Assembly (NCBI GenBank): GCA_900552495.1
Contig: URZY01000002.1
Span: 124,001-188,000 of the forward strand
DNA: 64,000 nucleotides
Source of the DNA: an uncultured Mycoplasmatota bacterium
GTDB taxonomy: Bacteria; Bacillota_I; Bacilli_A; RF39; UBA660
Direction: 5' to 3'
The notes under the pieces are model-generated. The model ran no database searches. It saw only the letters and a list, made by a program, of their open reading frames with translations, and was not told the origin of the DNA. The position numbers and the translations under genes are program-made. Positions 41,676 to 51,865 of this stretch are shown here, piece after piece (position 1 is the first letter of the stretch; each line of letters begins with the position of its first letter).

Positions 41676-42980
41676 CTATCTCATAATCTCTTTAAAAGCA
41701 TTAATCAAACCATCAACATAAGCACAGCCCATAAAACACACAACTGAAGACTTCTCATTTTTCAACTTATCAATCGTCTCAACACTGATAATATCACTAT
41801 CACTTAATTTATCAATAATAATATGTGAAGTAATACCTGGATAATCTTCCTGTCTTTCTCTATTACAATCAATTTCCGTTAAATAAGTCTTATCAGCAAT
41901 CTTAAAGGCTTCAACAAATTCTTCTGTAAAATCCTTAGTTCTAGAATACGTATTAGGAACAAAAACGACCACCAATCTTTTATCTGGATATTTTTGCTTA
42001 ACCGCCTCCAAAGTCACTTTAATTTCTGTCGGATGATGTGCATAATCATCAATTACCACAACATCACCAATTTTTTCCTCCGCAAATCTTCGTTTGGCAT
42101 TCTTAAAAGTCTTTAGCAATTCTTCAATCTTATCTTTAGCAATACCAATTTCTTTACAAATAACAATTGCCGCCGCTGCATTAGCCACCATATGTTTTCC
42201 ATAAAGAGGGATATCAAAAGATCCAAAATCCTCACCATCAATTACCAAATCAAAACTAGAACCCGTCCGTGTCAAAGATATATTTTTAATAATTACATCG
42301 TTATTATCATTAAATCCATAAAATTTAACAGGTGTCTTATAATTAATTTTTCTTACTTCTTCATTATCACCATTTGCCACTACTAATTTGCTAGTTTGAT
42401 TTGCAAAGATTTCAAATGTCTCTCGTATATCAGTAACGTCCTTATAACACTCCAAATGTTCAGCTTCAATATTTGTAATAATTGAATATGCTGGATGATA
42501 AACACTGAAATGGCGATTAAACTCATCACTCTCAACTACATAATATTTATTATCTCTTGTAGCCCTTCCATCTCCAGCCCCAATAAAATAATTGCAACCA
42601 ACAGTATTTTCTAAAACATGTTTAATCATTGATGAAGTAGAAGTTTTACCATGTGTCCCGCTAACACCAATTGTTTCAAATTGACTAATGACATCTGCCA
42701 TTATTTCATTATATTTTTTTACCGTAAGCCCTAATTCTTTAACTCGAACCAATTCCGGATGATCACTTTTAAATGCCACACTATAAGTAACAATTGTATC
42801 TTTATCTATCTCATGATCATGATCATAAAAGATCTTAATACCTCGCTCATCTAAACCATCTTGAGTAAATTTATGTCCTCTTGCATCGTCATAACCACTA
42901 ACTTCATTTCCTAAATCAAACAAAATCTGCGCAAGTGTTGACATTCCTGTCCCCTTTATACCTATACAATAATATTTCAT
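41676..42980 (-). CDS. murC: UDP-N-acetylmuramate--L-alanine ligase
   Basis: Cytoplasmic Mur ligase adding L-Ala to UDP-MurNAc, the first peptide step of peptidoglycan synthesis. N-terminal GIKGTGMSTLAQIL (Rossmann-type UDP binding), ATP-binding GVSGTHGKTSTSSMI, YVVESDEFNRHF, TNIEAEHLECY and IDDYAHHPTEIKVTL are all present. The length of 434 residues is normal. A GAAGTGATTTC site precedes the ATG. It is divergent from the DHH phosphatase gene, and alr in the same window supplies part of the same pathway (D-Ala). Confidence 0.95.
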   Translation of the reverse strand: MKYYCIGIKGTGMSTLAQILFDLGNEVSGYDDARGHKFTQDGLDERGIKIFYDHDHEIDKDTIVTYSVAFKSDHPELVRVKELGLTVKKYNEIMADVISQFETIGVSGTHGKTSTSSMIKHVLENTVGCNYFIGAGDGRATRDNKYYVVESDEFNRHFSVYHPAYSIITNIEAEHLECYKDVTDIRETFEIFANQTSKLVVANGDNEEVRKINYKTPVKFYGFNDNNDVIIKNISLTRTGSSFDLVIDGEDFGSFDIPLYGKHMVANAAAAIVICKEIGIAKDKIEELLKTFKNAKRRFAEEKIGDVVVIDDYAHHPTEIKVTLEAVKQKYPDKRLVVVFVPNTYSRTKDFTEEFVEAFKIADKTYLTEIDCNRERQEDYPGITSHIIIDKLSDSDIISVETIDKLKNEKSSVVCFMGCAYVDGLINAFKEIMR

Positions 42981-43020
42981 GAAATCACTTCCTTTATAAC
43001 ATATAGTATAACTTAATTTT

Positions 43021-43072
43021 TATATACTGACAACGATATATACTGTCTATAACTGTCAATCTATGTTATAAT
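43021..43072 (+). promoter_or_regulatory. Candidate regulatory repeats and -10 element between murC and the DHH gene
   Basis: Three short direct repeats, TATATACTGAC, TATATACTGTC and TATAACTGTC, lie in a row, the last two adjoining. A perfect TATAAT follows at 43067-43072. No convincing -35 was seen. Possible binding sites for a regulator of the divergent pair. Confidence 0.4.
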
Positions 43073-43095
43073 ATATTAATAATTGAGGTGAAGAT

Positions 43096-43965
43096 ATGAC
43101 AAAATATATAATTCTTGGCCACGAAAACCCCGATCTAGATAGTATTGTTAGCGGTTTTCTCCTAGAAAAACTTTTAAAACAAAAAGGTTATCAAGCAGAA
43201 TTTATTATTCCTGATAAAGTTATCTCTCAAGAAAATATTACTCTCTGTAAGCAAATAAATATTGATCCAACAAAATATCAAAAAAAGATTCCTAAAAACT
43301 CCGCCTTTATTTTAGTGGATCATTTCGAACGAATTACACCTGGGCCAATTATAGCCATAATAGACCACCATCCTACCACCAAAAAAATTACCTGTCCATA
43401 TTATTTCAATTTACCATCATCTTCCGTTTCTCTCTTAATTATTAAAAATAATGAAAAATTCTTTTCCAAAAACGACTTTCTTTGTGCCATCTTTGCTGCC
43501 ATGGTTGATACTGTGGCCTTTCATTCTATAAAAGCCTTACCTAGTGATATCAGTTGGTGCCAAAATAAATGTCAACAATTAAGTTTTAACTATGAACACC
43601 TACTAACATTAAGCATGTGTCCAACTGATATGACAGATTTAAATCAAGCCGCTTTTAATGGATTAAAAAAACACACTATTAATAATTACAAGATTGCGTC
43701 TTCTTTTCTTCACCTAGTTGATCCGCAAAAGTATAACAATCAAATCCAAAAAATACTTGATAAATTAAAAATATATCGTCAAGAAAACAACTTAGTTTTA
43801 TTTGCCTTTTTAGTCCATAATATAACCAATTTTACATCAACACTATATAAAATTAAAGAAAATACCATTGAAGTCACAAAATATCCCCAATATGCCTCTC
43901 GTGGAAACATTATCATTCCTGAGCTTACAAAAGAATTAACTATTCAAACTAAAAGGACGCCTTAA
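43096..43965 (+). CDS. DHH-family phosphatase, manganese-dependent inorganic pyrophosphatase-like
   Basis: A 289-residue DHH/DHHA2-type hydrolase. Metal-binding motifs are GHENPDLDSIVSGFL (HxxPDxD), LVDHFE and the DHH core AIIDHHPTT; a further motif AAMVDTVAFHS fits the family. Family II pyrophosphatases have about 310 residues and a C-terminal DHHA2 domain, and this one is slightly shorter, so pyrophosphatase activity is likely but unproven. TTGAGGTGAAGAT precedes the ATG. It is one of the few rightward genes in this arm. Confidence 0.83.
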   Translation: MTKYIILGHENPDLDSIVSGFLLEKLLKQKGYQAEFIIPDKVISQENITLCKQINIDPTKYQKKIPKNSAFILVDHFERITPGPIIAIIDHHPTTKKITCPYYFNLPSSSVSLLIIKNNEKFFSKNDFLCAIFAAMVDTVAFHSIKALPSDISWCQNKCQQLSFNYEHLLTLSMCPTDMTDLNQAAFNGLKKHTINNYKIASSFLHLVDPQKYNNQIQKILDKLKIYRQENNLVLFAFLVHNITNFTSTLYKIKENTIEVTKYPQYASRGNIIIPELTKELTIQTKRTP

Positions 43966-43978
43966 GCGTCTTTTATTT
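43951..43978. terminator. Bidirectional terminator between the DHH gene and queH
   Basis: GACGC/GCGTC stem with a 5-base CTTAA loop, extended by A:T pairs, with T-run right and A-run left. Confidence 0.75.
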
Positions 43979-44570
43979 TATCTCTAAAAGAATATACACA
44001 TCCACAATAATCCTGACGATATAATGCAAATTCTTTTGACAACTCTATGCTCCTTTTATAACCATTCTTTTTCTTAAAATCAGCATAAAGAAAGTGTCCA
44101 TCATATTTTTCTTCTAATTGCTTGCCAATTTCATTAATCCACAATGCATTTTTATAAGGACTCAAGCTAAGTGTAGTAGTAAAATAATTAATTCCCATCT
44201 TCTCTGCCACTTTAGCACATTCTTCCAATCGTAATTCATAACATTTATAGCACCTTTTTCCTCGTTCTGGTTCCGCTTCTAATCCTTTTGCTATATCGAA
44301 AAATTCTCGTGGCTCATATCTTCCCGCAATAACATCTATTTTATATTTTGTCTTAAATCTCCCAACAAACTTCTCAAGTTCCACCAATCGCTTAGTATAC
44401 TCTTCTTCACTAGTAATATTAGGATTGTAAAACAAAATAGAAATTTGAAATAAATTACCTAGTCTTTCTAATACCGCCGAACTGCAAGGAGCACAACAAG
44501 CATGCAATAAAAGTTTCTCACCTGGATTGATATTTTTAATTATTTTCTCCATCTCTAAATCATAATTCAT
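43962..44570 (-). CDS. queH: Epoxyqueuosine reductase QueH
   Basis: Last enzyme of queuosine tRNA modification (epoxyqueuosine to queuosine), of the DUF208 type. Conserved cysteines are in LLHACCAPCSSAVLERLG, RGKRCYKCYELRLEECA and YCGCVYS; YNPNITSEEEYTKRL and FTTTLSLSPYKN are family segments. The open frame extends 56 codons further upstream with unrelated hydrophobic sequence that would overlap the divergent ZIP gene; GTGAGGAGTGAAGTT before MNYDLEME fixes the real start. The 202-residue length then matches the family. Confidence 0.93.
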   Translation of the reverse strand: MNYDLEMEKIIKNINPGEKLLLHACCAPCSSAVLERLGNLFQISILFYNPNITSEEEYTKRLVELEKFVGRFKTKYKIDVIAGRYEPREFFDIAKGLEAEPERGKRCYKCYELRLEECAKVAEKMGINYFTTTLSLSPYKNALWINEIGKQLEEKYDGHFLYADFKKKNGYKRSIELSKEFALYRQDYCGCVYSFRDKIKDA

Positions 44571-44655
44571 AACTTCACTCCTCACTTCTAACATATTATA
44601 ACACAAAATAAAAATAAAAACATATTTTCTATCTATCCCCGCATAAATTAAAATT

Positions 44656-45408
44656 ATGAATACAACAACATTAAGTTTTACAATTACTTTAATTGCCGGT
44701 TTAGCCACCGTATTAGGCATAATTCCTATTTTCTTCAAGAAAAAAAGGCAAGATCAAACAATTGCTGCCGCCTTAGCTTTTTCAAGTGGCATTATGTTAA
44801 CAATTTCTCTTATTTCGCTAATTCCCGAAGCTACTTCATTAATTAATGAATCGTTCTTAAAACTTCCTGCCCTCCTTATCAGTGCCATATTTATAGTCCT
44901 AGGAATATCTATTTCTACTATTGTCGATTCAAAGATCGAAAAAAAACTATCTGCTTCAAATCTATACAAACTCGGATTGATTTCTGCCATTGTTTTAATA
45001 CTCCATAACATTCCTGAAGGCATAACTACTTACGCCTCTACAACCACAAATGAAAGACTTGGTCTAAAACTCTCTCTAGCTATCGCTCTCCATAACATTC
45101 CTGAAGGTATTTCCATTGCCATCCCTATTTATTATTCAACAAAAAGTAAAAAACAAGCATTTTTTTACACCTTAATCGCCGGCTTCTCAGAATTCTTAGG
45201 AGCAATATTAGCTCATATCTTTTTAAAAGATATTCTTAACTCTTTTATTCTAGGATTAATATTAAGCATTACTGCTGGTATAATGATCGACATCTCTATC
45301 TATGAATTTCTTCCTAACGCACTTCAAATAAAAAAGAACAAAGCCATTGTTTATTACTTTGTTCTAGGTATCTTAATAATGTTTTTCTCCGAAATGTTTC
45401 TATTCTAA
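44656..45408 (+). CDS. ZIP-family metal transporter (ZupT-like)
   Basis: A 250-residue membrane protein with eight predicted helices. The two metal-binding HNIPEG motifs (LILHNIPEGITTY and LALHNIPEG-type ALHNIPEGISIAI) are present in helices 4 and 5, as is LAFSSGIMLTISLISLIPE. Likely imports Zn, Fe or Mn. No good ribosome binding site is seen before the ATG. It converges with a leftward XRE-membrane gene, overlapping its last 9 bases. Confidence 0.92.
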   Translation: MNTTTLSFTITLIAGLATVLGIIPIFFKKKRQDQTIAAALAFSSGIMLTISLISLIPEATSLINESFLKLPALLISAIFIVLGISISTIVDSKIEKKLSASNLYKLGLISAIVLILHNIPEGITTYASTTTNERLGLKLSLAIALHNIPEGISIAIPIYYSTKSKKQAFFYTLIAGFSEFLGAILAHIFLKDILNSFILGLILSITAGIMIDISIYEFLPNALQIKKNKAIVYYFVLGILIMFFSEMFLF

Positions 45409-47052
45409 ATAATTTTCTGTTTTATAATAACATTCAAAATCAATCATATCACCATTTACTGTATTTTTAACTTTCTTTTCACATACACAACCATCATCAT
45501 AAGTAAATTTCCCTGTTTTTGCATCATAGGCAACATCACAACTAGAATCAATTTCTATTTTATCTTCATAATCACTTATTAAATAGCCATCACTAGTCTT
45601 TTCCATCTCTACTAAATATATCTTTTTAGCATTTTCAATCAATTTATTCGCTACTTTGTCATTGCAAACAATCTCTATTTCTCCATCATCTACATAATAA
45701 CTTCTAAGTATTTTGTTTTCTAAATCCTTTTTAAATAACCTCATAAATTCATCAAAATCCAAGAACGTATTATTATACAAATAATAACCATTCATACCAT
45801 AAATATCTTCCTCAGACACTCTTATTGATTTAAAAAATGCTTTTTCTTGTTTTCCAATCACTTTAATGCTCTTATCATCCATACTATTATCAACTTTAAT
45901 ATTATAATGTATAGAACCATAATTTTCATGAGCGAAGATAACCATATTATCTTCATAAGTTAAATAAATTGTTTTTTCAACTATCTCTTCGTCGTCAAGC
46001 GCCTCATCAGTTATTTTGAATTCACTCAATCCAAGCAAACCAATGCCACAACCAACACCAAATAAAATTAGGGAAATCAAGAAAATATAACTCATTATTT
46101 TTAAGTTAGTCTTTTTGTTTATAATAAAATAAATCATTAATAACAAAATAATTACATTAATAACGATAGCCGCAATAATTCCAATATCTGCACCTATAAA
46201 CATCATAGAATATTTGCTAAAGGAAATTGAAAGTACTAAACATATCACTAAAACAACAAGTGAAACTATAAAACACAAAACAAACATTGCCACAAAAAAC
46301 TTAACTGTCCAAATAACTATCTTTGAAATAATAGACAAAAAGGCATATGTCGTATGTTTTTCATCTCTAATGATAACTTTAGGTTCTTTTTTTAATTGAA
46401 ATTTAGATAATCCAAAATTTTTCTTTTCTGGATTTTTTTCTGTTGTTTTTTCATTTTCTACCTTAACATTATCAGTATTTTCCTTGTTTTCATTAATTAC
46501 CTTATCATAATAATCTAAATATCTAATTTTAAATACATGAATAAAAACAATTACTGAAAATCCAGCCCCAATTATTTGCAATATTGCACATATAACCTCA
46601 CGAATTGTCCAATAAACTCTATCAGGGAGAAATCCCACCAAATTCATAACAATAGAAGACCCACCTTCTGAGATTATTATTACTAAAACAAATAAGCACA
46701 AAGCCAAAATCCCAAGTTCTACAACACATCTTAAACCACTAGTAAATTTCATACTTCCAAACATGTTAATACTTTTAGTCACAAATTCTAATAAAGAATC
46801 AAAAATAAAACCAAAATTATTTTTATTCTTTCTTTCACACTGTGTAATATCACTTACCTTATCATTAATAAGATCATCCATTCTACAATCAAATATATTA
46901 CAGATTTGAACAATCTTATCGGTTTCTGGATAAGTATTATTACTTTCCCACTTAGACACTGATTGTCTAGATACATTTAGTTTTGATGCCAACTCCTCTT
47001 GTGAAAGACCTGCTTTCTTTCTAAGTGAAATTAGTTTATCACCAAACTTCAT
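45400..47052 (-). CDS. XRE-type regulator fused to a multi-spanning membrane protein
   Basis: About 550 residues. The first 70 form an XRE helix-turn-helix (LRKKAGLSQEELASKLNVSRQSVSKWE, in part). Then follow two membrane segments, a charged cytoplasmic region, about five further membrane segments and a large extracytoplasmic C-terminal domain of about 200 residues with a Cys pair (DDGCVCEKK). A membrane-tethered DNA-binding protein with an outer sensor domain is the natural reading; the signal is unknown. GAAAGAGGTGATAAT supports MKFGDKL, nine residues inside the longest frame. Confidence 0.83.
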   Translation of the reverse strand: MKFGDKLISLRKKAGLSQEELASKLNVSRQSVSKWESNNTYPETDKIVQICNIFDCRMDDLINDKVSDITQCERKNKNNFGFIFDSLLEFVTKSINMFGSMKFTSGLRCVVELGILALCLFVLVIIISEGGSSIVMNLVGFLPDRVYWTIREVICAILQIIGAGFSVIVFIHVFKIRYLDYYDKVINENKENTDNVKVENEKTTEKNPEKKNFGLSKFQLKKEPKVIIRDEKHTTYAFLSIISKIVIWTVKFFVAMFVLCFIVSLVVLVICLVLSISFSKYSMMFIGADIGIIAAIVINVIILLLMIYFIINKKTNLKIMSYIFLISLILFGVGCGIGLLGLSEFKITDEALDDEEIVEKTIYLTYEDNMVIFAHENYGSIHYNIKVDNSMDDKSIKVIGKQEKAFFKSIRVSEEDIYGMNGYYLYNNTFLDFDEFMRLFKKDLENKILRSYYVDDGEIEIVCNDKVANKLIENAKKIYLVEMEKTSDGYLISDYEDKIEIDSSCDVAYDAKTGKFTYDDGCVCEKKVKNTVNGDMIDFECYYKTENYLE

Positions 47053-47221
47053 ATTATCACCTCTTTCGCTATTAATCATATGCTAAAACGCGGTTGCAAT
47101 CTACCAACTTTACTTGGAAATTTGTAAATTTTCAGTTGCATTACTACCATTTTATCATAAAAAAATACAAATTGTAGTTGTCATAACAATTTCTCTTAAT
47201 ATTTACACATTTAATATTAAA

Positions 47222-47254
47222 AATAAAAAGTAGTATAAATTCTACTACTTTTCG
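47222..47254 (-). terminator. Terminator after the acyl-CoA ligase gene
   Basis: An 8-bp stem (AAGTAGTA/TACTACTT) with a 7-base loop, followed on the minus strand by TTTATTTTT. The first arm lies in the last codons of the gene. Confidence 0.82.
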
Positions 47255-49023
47255 TTGCCATTCTTCTTTGAATTATATTTATCTATTTCTTCTTGTTCTA
47301 ACTTTTTATAATCCATCTTATTTAATAACGTCTTAGGAAGTTCATTTCTAAACTCAAATTCTCGAGGAACTGAATAAACAGCTAATTCCTCTTTGCATAA
47401 TTCCTTTAACTCTTTTTTTAGCTTTGCTGTTTCCTTGCATCCTTCCTTTAACATAATAAAAGCCTTTGGTACTTGCATCTTATATGGATGAGGGATTCCA
47501 ACTACACAGCATTTCGCAACATCAGGATGCTTTTCTATAACTTGCTCTATTTGCGCAGGATAAACATTAAATCCACTAGAAATAATCATTCTTTTCAAAC
47601 GTTGTGTAAAATAAATTATTCCATCCGGTGTAATATAACCTAGGTCTCCAGAATGCAACCATATTTTTCCGTCTGAATGTCTTCTTATAATCTTCTTTGT
47701 TTCTTCCTCATTATTTAAATAACCCATCATTACTGTTGGACTATTAATACAAATTTCTCCCTCTTCACCAAAAGGTACTTCTTCATCTGTATCTAGCTTG
47801 CAGATCTTCACAATTGTTCCTACTAAAGGAATTCCTATTGATCCCGGCTCGTTTGTTCCTTCAAACGTATAAGCTGCCGCCGCTACACACTCAGTCATTC
47901 CATATCCTTTTGTTATATCAATTCTTGCTCCATGAGTGTGAAGAAAATTATTAATTTTATCTTCCATTGCTAAAGTCAAGGAATCTCCCCCACTAATCAT
48001 ATATTTTAAACTCGATAAATCGACATCCTCAAATCGTTTATTATTAAGCATTGCTTCCCATAATGTTGGCACTCCAACTAAAACATTAGGATGATACTTT
48101 TTAATTATACTGTGGAATCTTTTCCCATCAAACTCTGGAATTAAAATAACCTCTACTCGAAAGCAAAGCGGTGTATGCATAGAAACACACAAACCAAAAC
48201 CATGGAAGTTTGGCATAATAGTCATTATTCTTTCCCTTGGTTTCACAGTCGGAATAACCAAACTTGCTTGCTGACACTCTGCATTAAAATTAAAATTCGA
48301 AAGCATTATCCCCTTAGGTTTGCCAGTTGTCCCACCACTATGTAAAATAACTGCTAAATCTTTACTTTTCATATTGGCTGTATAGCTTTTTCCATAGGTC
48401 ATTCCCTTAAACATAAAACTTCCCCAAGACATATAATCACTATCGTTCATTTTTGGCTTTTTAATTTTTAAGCCACGGGTAATTGTATAACCAAAAGCTA
48501 GCCCCTTAGGCATAGAATCCTTTGGTGATACCATAACCGTTTTATGAACCAAAGTTTCATTTAACTGATCCTTAACCTTCTCATAAGCAAAATCAACTAA
48601 AACCAATACTCGAGATTTAGATTCTTGTAAATAGTATTTAATTTCACTACCCCCAGATAAAGGATGAATCATATCCGCGACCGCTCCAATTTTATTAATT
48701 GCATAAAAACAGATCAATGCCTCTGGAGTATTGGGTAAACATATAGTAACAATATCCTTTTCCTTGACTCCTAAAGATCTAAAGGCCTTTGCCGCTACAT
48801 CAATTTTATCAAACATTTCACCAAAGCTCATTCGCGAGCCAAAATAATTCAATGCTGTAAAATCCGTATCATCCCCTACGCATTCCACTAAATAATTATA
48901 GATCGTTTTATCCGTATAATTTATCTTACGATCTTCTTTCGAATAATAATTTAACCAAGGTTGATCATCACTACTTTGCTGCTTAAAAAATTTATGGATA
49001 AAATCCTTAACCATTCTCATCAT
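47245..49023 (-). CDS. AMP-dependent acyl-CoA synthetase/ligase family protein
   Basis: A 592-residue adenylate-forming enzyme. Core motifs are ILHSGGTTGKPKGIMLS (P-loop), GYGMTECVAAAAY, WLHSGDLGYITPDGIIYFTQRLKR (in part) and the C-terminal KMDYKKLEQEE with the catalytic Lys. Most similar to long-chain fatty-acid or medium-chain acyl-CoA ligases, but the substrate is not determined by the sequence. AGAGGTTATTAAA precedes the ATG. It is a single-gene unit with its own terminator, with no acyl carrier protein or other lipid gene next to it. Confidence 0.88.
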   Translation of the reverse strand: MMRMVKDFIHKFFKQQSSDDQPWLNYYSKEDRKINYTDKTIYNYLVECVGDDTDFTALNYFGSRMSFGEMFDKIDVAAKAFRSLGVKEKDIVTICLPNTPEALICFYAINKIGAVADMIHPLSGGSEIKYYLQESKSRVLVLVDFAYEKVKDQLNETLVHKTVMVSPKDSMPKGLAFGYTITRGLKIKKPKMNDSDYMSWGSFMFKGMTYGKSYTANMKSKDLAVILHSGGTTGKPKGIMLSNFNFNAECQQASLVIPTVKPRERIMTIMPNFHGFGLCVSMHTPLCFRVEVILIPEFDGKRFHSIIKKYHPNVLVGVPTLWEAMLNNKRFEDVDLSSLKYMISGGDSLTLAMEDKINNFLHTHGARIDITKGYGMTECVAAAAYTFEGTNEPGSIGIPLVGTIVKICKLDTDEEVPFGEEGEICINSPTVMMGYLNNEEETKKIIRRHSDGKIWLHSGDLGYITPDGIIYFTQRLKRMIISSGFNVYPAQIEQVIEKHPDVAKCCVVGIPHPYKMQVPKAFIMLKEGCKETAKLKKELKELCKEELAVYSVPREFEFRNELPKTLLNKMDYKKLEQEEIDKYNSKKNGNEK

Positions 49024-49131
49024 TTTAATAACCTCTTCTTTATTTATTTTCTAACACACTACTGTCTAATATTATCATGAAAAAATATAAAATTCAAATT
49101 TGTATAATGACGCTATATATTACAATACCAA

Positions 49132-49164
49132 TAAAAAAGGTATTCAACAAATTTTGAATACCTC
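49132..49164 (-). terminator. Terminator after the MacB-type ABC gene
   Basis: A 10-bp perfect stem (AGGTATTCAA/TTGAATACCT) with a 6-base loop, followed on the minus strand by TTTTTTATT. Confidence 0.87.
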
Positions 49165-49168
49165 TATA

Positions 49169-51715
49169 TTATTCAGTTCGAAGCGCTTCCACAGGATCCT
49201 TAACTGAAGCAACTCTTGCCGGAATTAAACCAGCAATCATTGTTAAAAAGACACTTATTAAAATTAAAACAACCGCTCCAACAATTGGTAAACTACTAAT
49301 TCCGCTAACACCAGTCAAAGCCTTAATAACCATATTTATTGGAATATTTAAAAGTACTGTTACCAAGACACCAAACAAACCAGCTGCAAATCCTACAATC
49401 AATGTTTCCGCATTAAATACTCGTGATACATCTTTTTTACTAGCTCCAATCGCTCTTAAAATTCCAATTTCTTTAGTTCGCTCTAATACTGAAATATAAG
49501 TAATAATTCCAATCATTATACTAGATACTACCAGTGAAATAGAAACAAAACTAATAAGTACATAACTGACAATATCAATAATCCCTGTAATCCCACTCAT
49601 TAACATTCCAACTAAATCACTATAATTAATTATATTTTCTTCATGACCGTTTCTTTCTTGTTTCTCATTATATTTAGTTATCACATCTTTAATAGAATCT
49701 TTAGACTCAAAATCCTTAGCATAAATATGAATAGAACTAGGATTTTCTAAATCAATGGCCCCTAAATCCCGAAGTATAGTCTCATAAGTAGCCTCACTTT
49801 GTTCACGATACATATCAACTAAATCAGCAATTTCTTCTGGAGATAAAGTTGCCAAATAAGCTTGTTGTTCAGGTGTTAACTTTTCGATACTAAAATCATC
49901 ATCTTCAAAATTAAGTCCCGTAATAACATTTGTTTCCGGATTATCCTTTTGTTCCTTAACAATTACTGCCTCATTAGCCTTATTTATGATATATGTTTCT
50001 AATTCTTTAGTATATAAAATTCCACCCATAGAATTAGTAGTAATTGTAACATCCTCATTTGGTCTTATTATTCCCACAACTTTTAAAGTTTCCGCTGCAT
50101 CTACTTTTTCCTTTAAATAAGCTTCATCTTCGCGCTTATCAACCCACATATTACCAACTTTTTTATAATAATCACTATTTAATAAAAATTTAAATTCTAA
50201 GTCAAGTATTTCATCAAAAGTATAACTCTCTATTTTCGACTCAACTTCTTCACCCTTCATAATCTTTTGTAGCATTTCTTCCAATTCTTCTTGATCTTTC
50301 AACCCAATTGCATAAAGAACATAATCTGATACACGATTATTGGAATCCATCAATAATACCACTTCATTATATTTTTCCGGCATTCTACCAGCCACAACTT
50401 CATACAACTGGTTATTTAAATCATCATTCTCAAACATCTGTGTCCATACATCACCAATCATCATTCTAGAATCGGTCCCAAATCCCATACTTTCCATTAC
50501 TGAATCAGGATGAACTTGTAAAACACCATCCGAAGTATCAGCTTTAAAAATTTGTAAATCAAGATCATATTGATAGCTTATTTCGCTAGCATATTCATCT
50601 AAAACTTTTTTCTCTTCAACATAATCCTTAAAATCTTTAATGTTATTTGTCTCAATCTTACTACCAAAAATACTCATCATATCACCAATAGTATTATTAG
50701 AGTAAACTTTTTTACTTCCTTTACTTTCTTCTATCGCTTCTTTCTGTCTTTCCTGTGCTTCGGTCATAATCGAAGTCATATCAACTGAATTAGCTTCAAT
50801 TGTAAGTGGATAAGAGGTAAGTGTTTCTTTTTGAACTCGATCAATATATTCCTGAACACCACTTGATAAAGACAAAATAAGCGCAATTCCAATAATTCCA
50901 ATACTACCAGCAAATGCCGTTAAAATGGTTCTCCCCTTTTTTGTCATCAAATTATTTAAACTAAGACCAAGTGCTGTTTTAAAAGACATATTTGTTCTTT
51001 TATCTTTCTTCTGTTTAACAACCTCTTTGGTATCTACTGTAAAAGGATTCGTATCGTTAGTAACCACACCATCCTTTAATTCAATAATACGAGTAGAATA
51101 TGTTTCCGCCAATTCTCTATTATGTGTAACCATAACTACCAAGCGATCTTTAGCAACTTCCTTTAATAAGTTCATTATTTGTTCACTAGTTTTTGAATCA
51201 AGCGCTCCAGTCGGCTCATCAGCTAAAACAATATCCGGATTATTAACCAACGCCCTAGCAATTGCCACTCGTTGCATTTGTCCACCAGATAATTGGTTAG
51301 GCCTTTTATACATATGTTCTTTTAAACCAACACTAGCTAAAGCTTTTTCGGCTTTTCTTCTTCTTTCTTTTTTAGATACACCCGATAATGTTAAAGCCAA
51401 TTCAACATTAGATAAAATGCTTTGATGAGTAATTAAATTATAACTTTGAAAAACAAAGCCAATTTTATGATTTCTATAAGTATCCCAATCTCTATCTGTA
51501 TATTCTTTAGTACTGACACCATTAATAATTAAATCTCCAGCTGTATACTTATCTAGTCCTCCAATAATATTAAGTAATGTTGTCTTACCACTACCAGAAG
51601 GTCCTAATATAGAAACAAATTCATTTTCACGAAAACTTATACTCACTTCATCTAATGCTTTTTGATCAAAAGATTCTGTCGTATAAATTTTACTAATTTT
51701 TTTTATTTCCAACAA
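49169..51715 (-). CDS. ABC transporter with fused ATPase and MacB/FtsX-type permease
   Basis: An 848-residue fusion. The N-terminal ATPase (residues about 1-225) has Walker A GPSGSGKTTLLNIIGGLD, signature LSGGQMQRVAIARAL and Walker B DIVLADEPTGALD. After a linker come a first membrane segment (ILTAFAGSIGIIGIALILSL), a large extracytoplasmic MacB-PCD-like domain of about 430 residues with YDLDLQIFKADT and EEIADLVDMYREQ, and three C-terminal FtsX-domain helices (ISVLERTKEIGILRAIGASKKD between them). GGAGGAGTTTG precedes the ATG. This type acts in peptide or envelope stress transport. Confidence 0.9.
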   Translation of the reverse strand: MLEIKKISKIYTTESFDQKALDEVSISFRENEFVSILGPSGSGKTTLLNIIGGLDKYTAGDLIINGVSTKEYTDRDWDTYRNHKIGFVFQSYNLITHQSILSNVELALTLSGVSKKERRRKAEKALASVGLKEHMYKRPNQLSGGQMQRVAIARALVNNPDIVLADEPTGALDSKTSEQIMNLLKEVAKDRLVVMVTHNRELAETYSTRIIELKDGVVTNDTNPFTVDTKEVVKQKKDKRTNMSFKTALGLSLNNLMTKKGRTILTAFAGSIGIIGIALILSLSSGVQEYIDRVQKETLTSYPLTIEANSVDMTSIMTEAQERQKEAIEESKGSKKVYSNNTIGDMMSIFGSKIETNNIKDFKDYVEEKKVLDEYASEISYQYDLDLQIFKADTSDGVLQVHPDSVMESMGFGTDSRMMIGDVWTQMFENDDLNNQLYEVVAGRMPEKYNEVVLLMDSNNRVSDYVLYAIGLKDQEELEEMLQKIMKGEEVESKIESYTFDEILDLEFKFLLNSDYYKKVGNMWVDKREDEAYLKEKVDAAETLKVVGIIRPNEDVTITTNSMGGILYTKELETYIINKANEAVIVKEQKDNPETNVITGLNFEDDDFSIEKLTPEQQAYLATLSPEEIADLVDMYREQSEATYETILRDLGAIDLENPSSIHIYAKDFESKDSIKDVITKYNEKQERNGHEENIINYSDLVGMLMSGITGIIDIVSYVLISFVSISLVVSSIMIGIITYISVLERTKEIGILRAIGASKKDVSRVFNAETLIVGFAAGLFGVLVTVLLNIPINMVIKALTGVSGISSLPIVGAVVLILISVFLTMIAGLIPARVASVKDPVEALRTE

Positions 51716-51825
51716 ACAAACTCCTCCATTTTATTTCATAGTATGCTATTAAACTACAGTTATGATTGTACCATGATAATAAGTATTATTCAATAAATTG
51801 AAAAATAAAAATAATTTTTAATAAT

Positions 51826-51865
51826 TTAAAAAGCTAAAGTTTATTTAACCAAAACTTTAGCCTTT
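51826..51865 (-). terminator. Terminator after folD
   Basis: A 10-bp stem (GCTAAAGTTT/AAACTTTAGC) with a 9-base loop, followed on the minus strand by TTTTTAAATT. The first arm lies in the last codons of folD. Confidence 0.8.

Noticed and set aside
44571..44738. N-terminal extension of queH by 56 codons
   Set aside because: The extension is unlike QueH, overlaps the divergent ZIP gene, and a good ribosome binding site marks the inner ATG.
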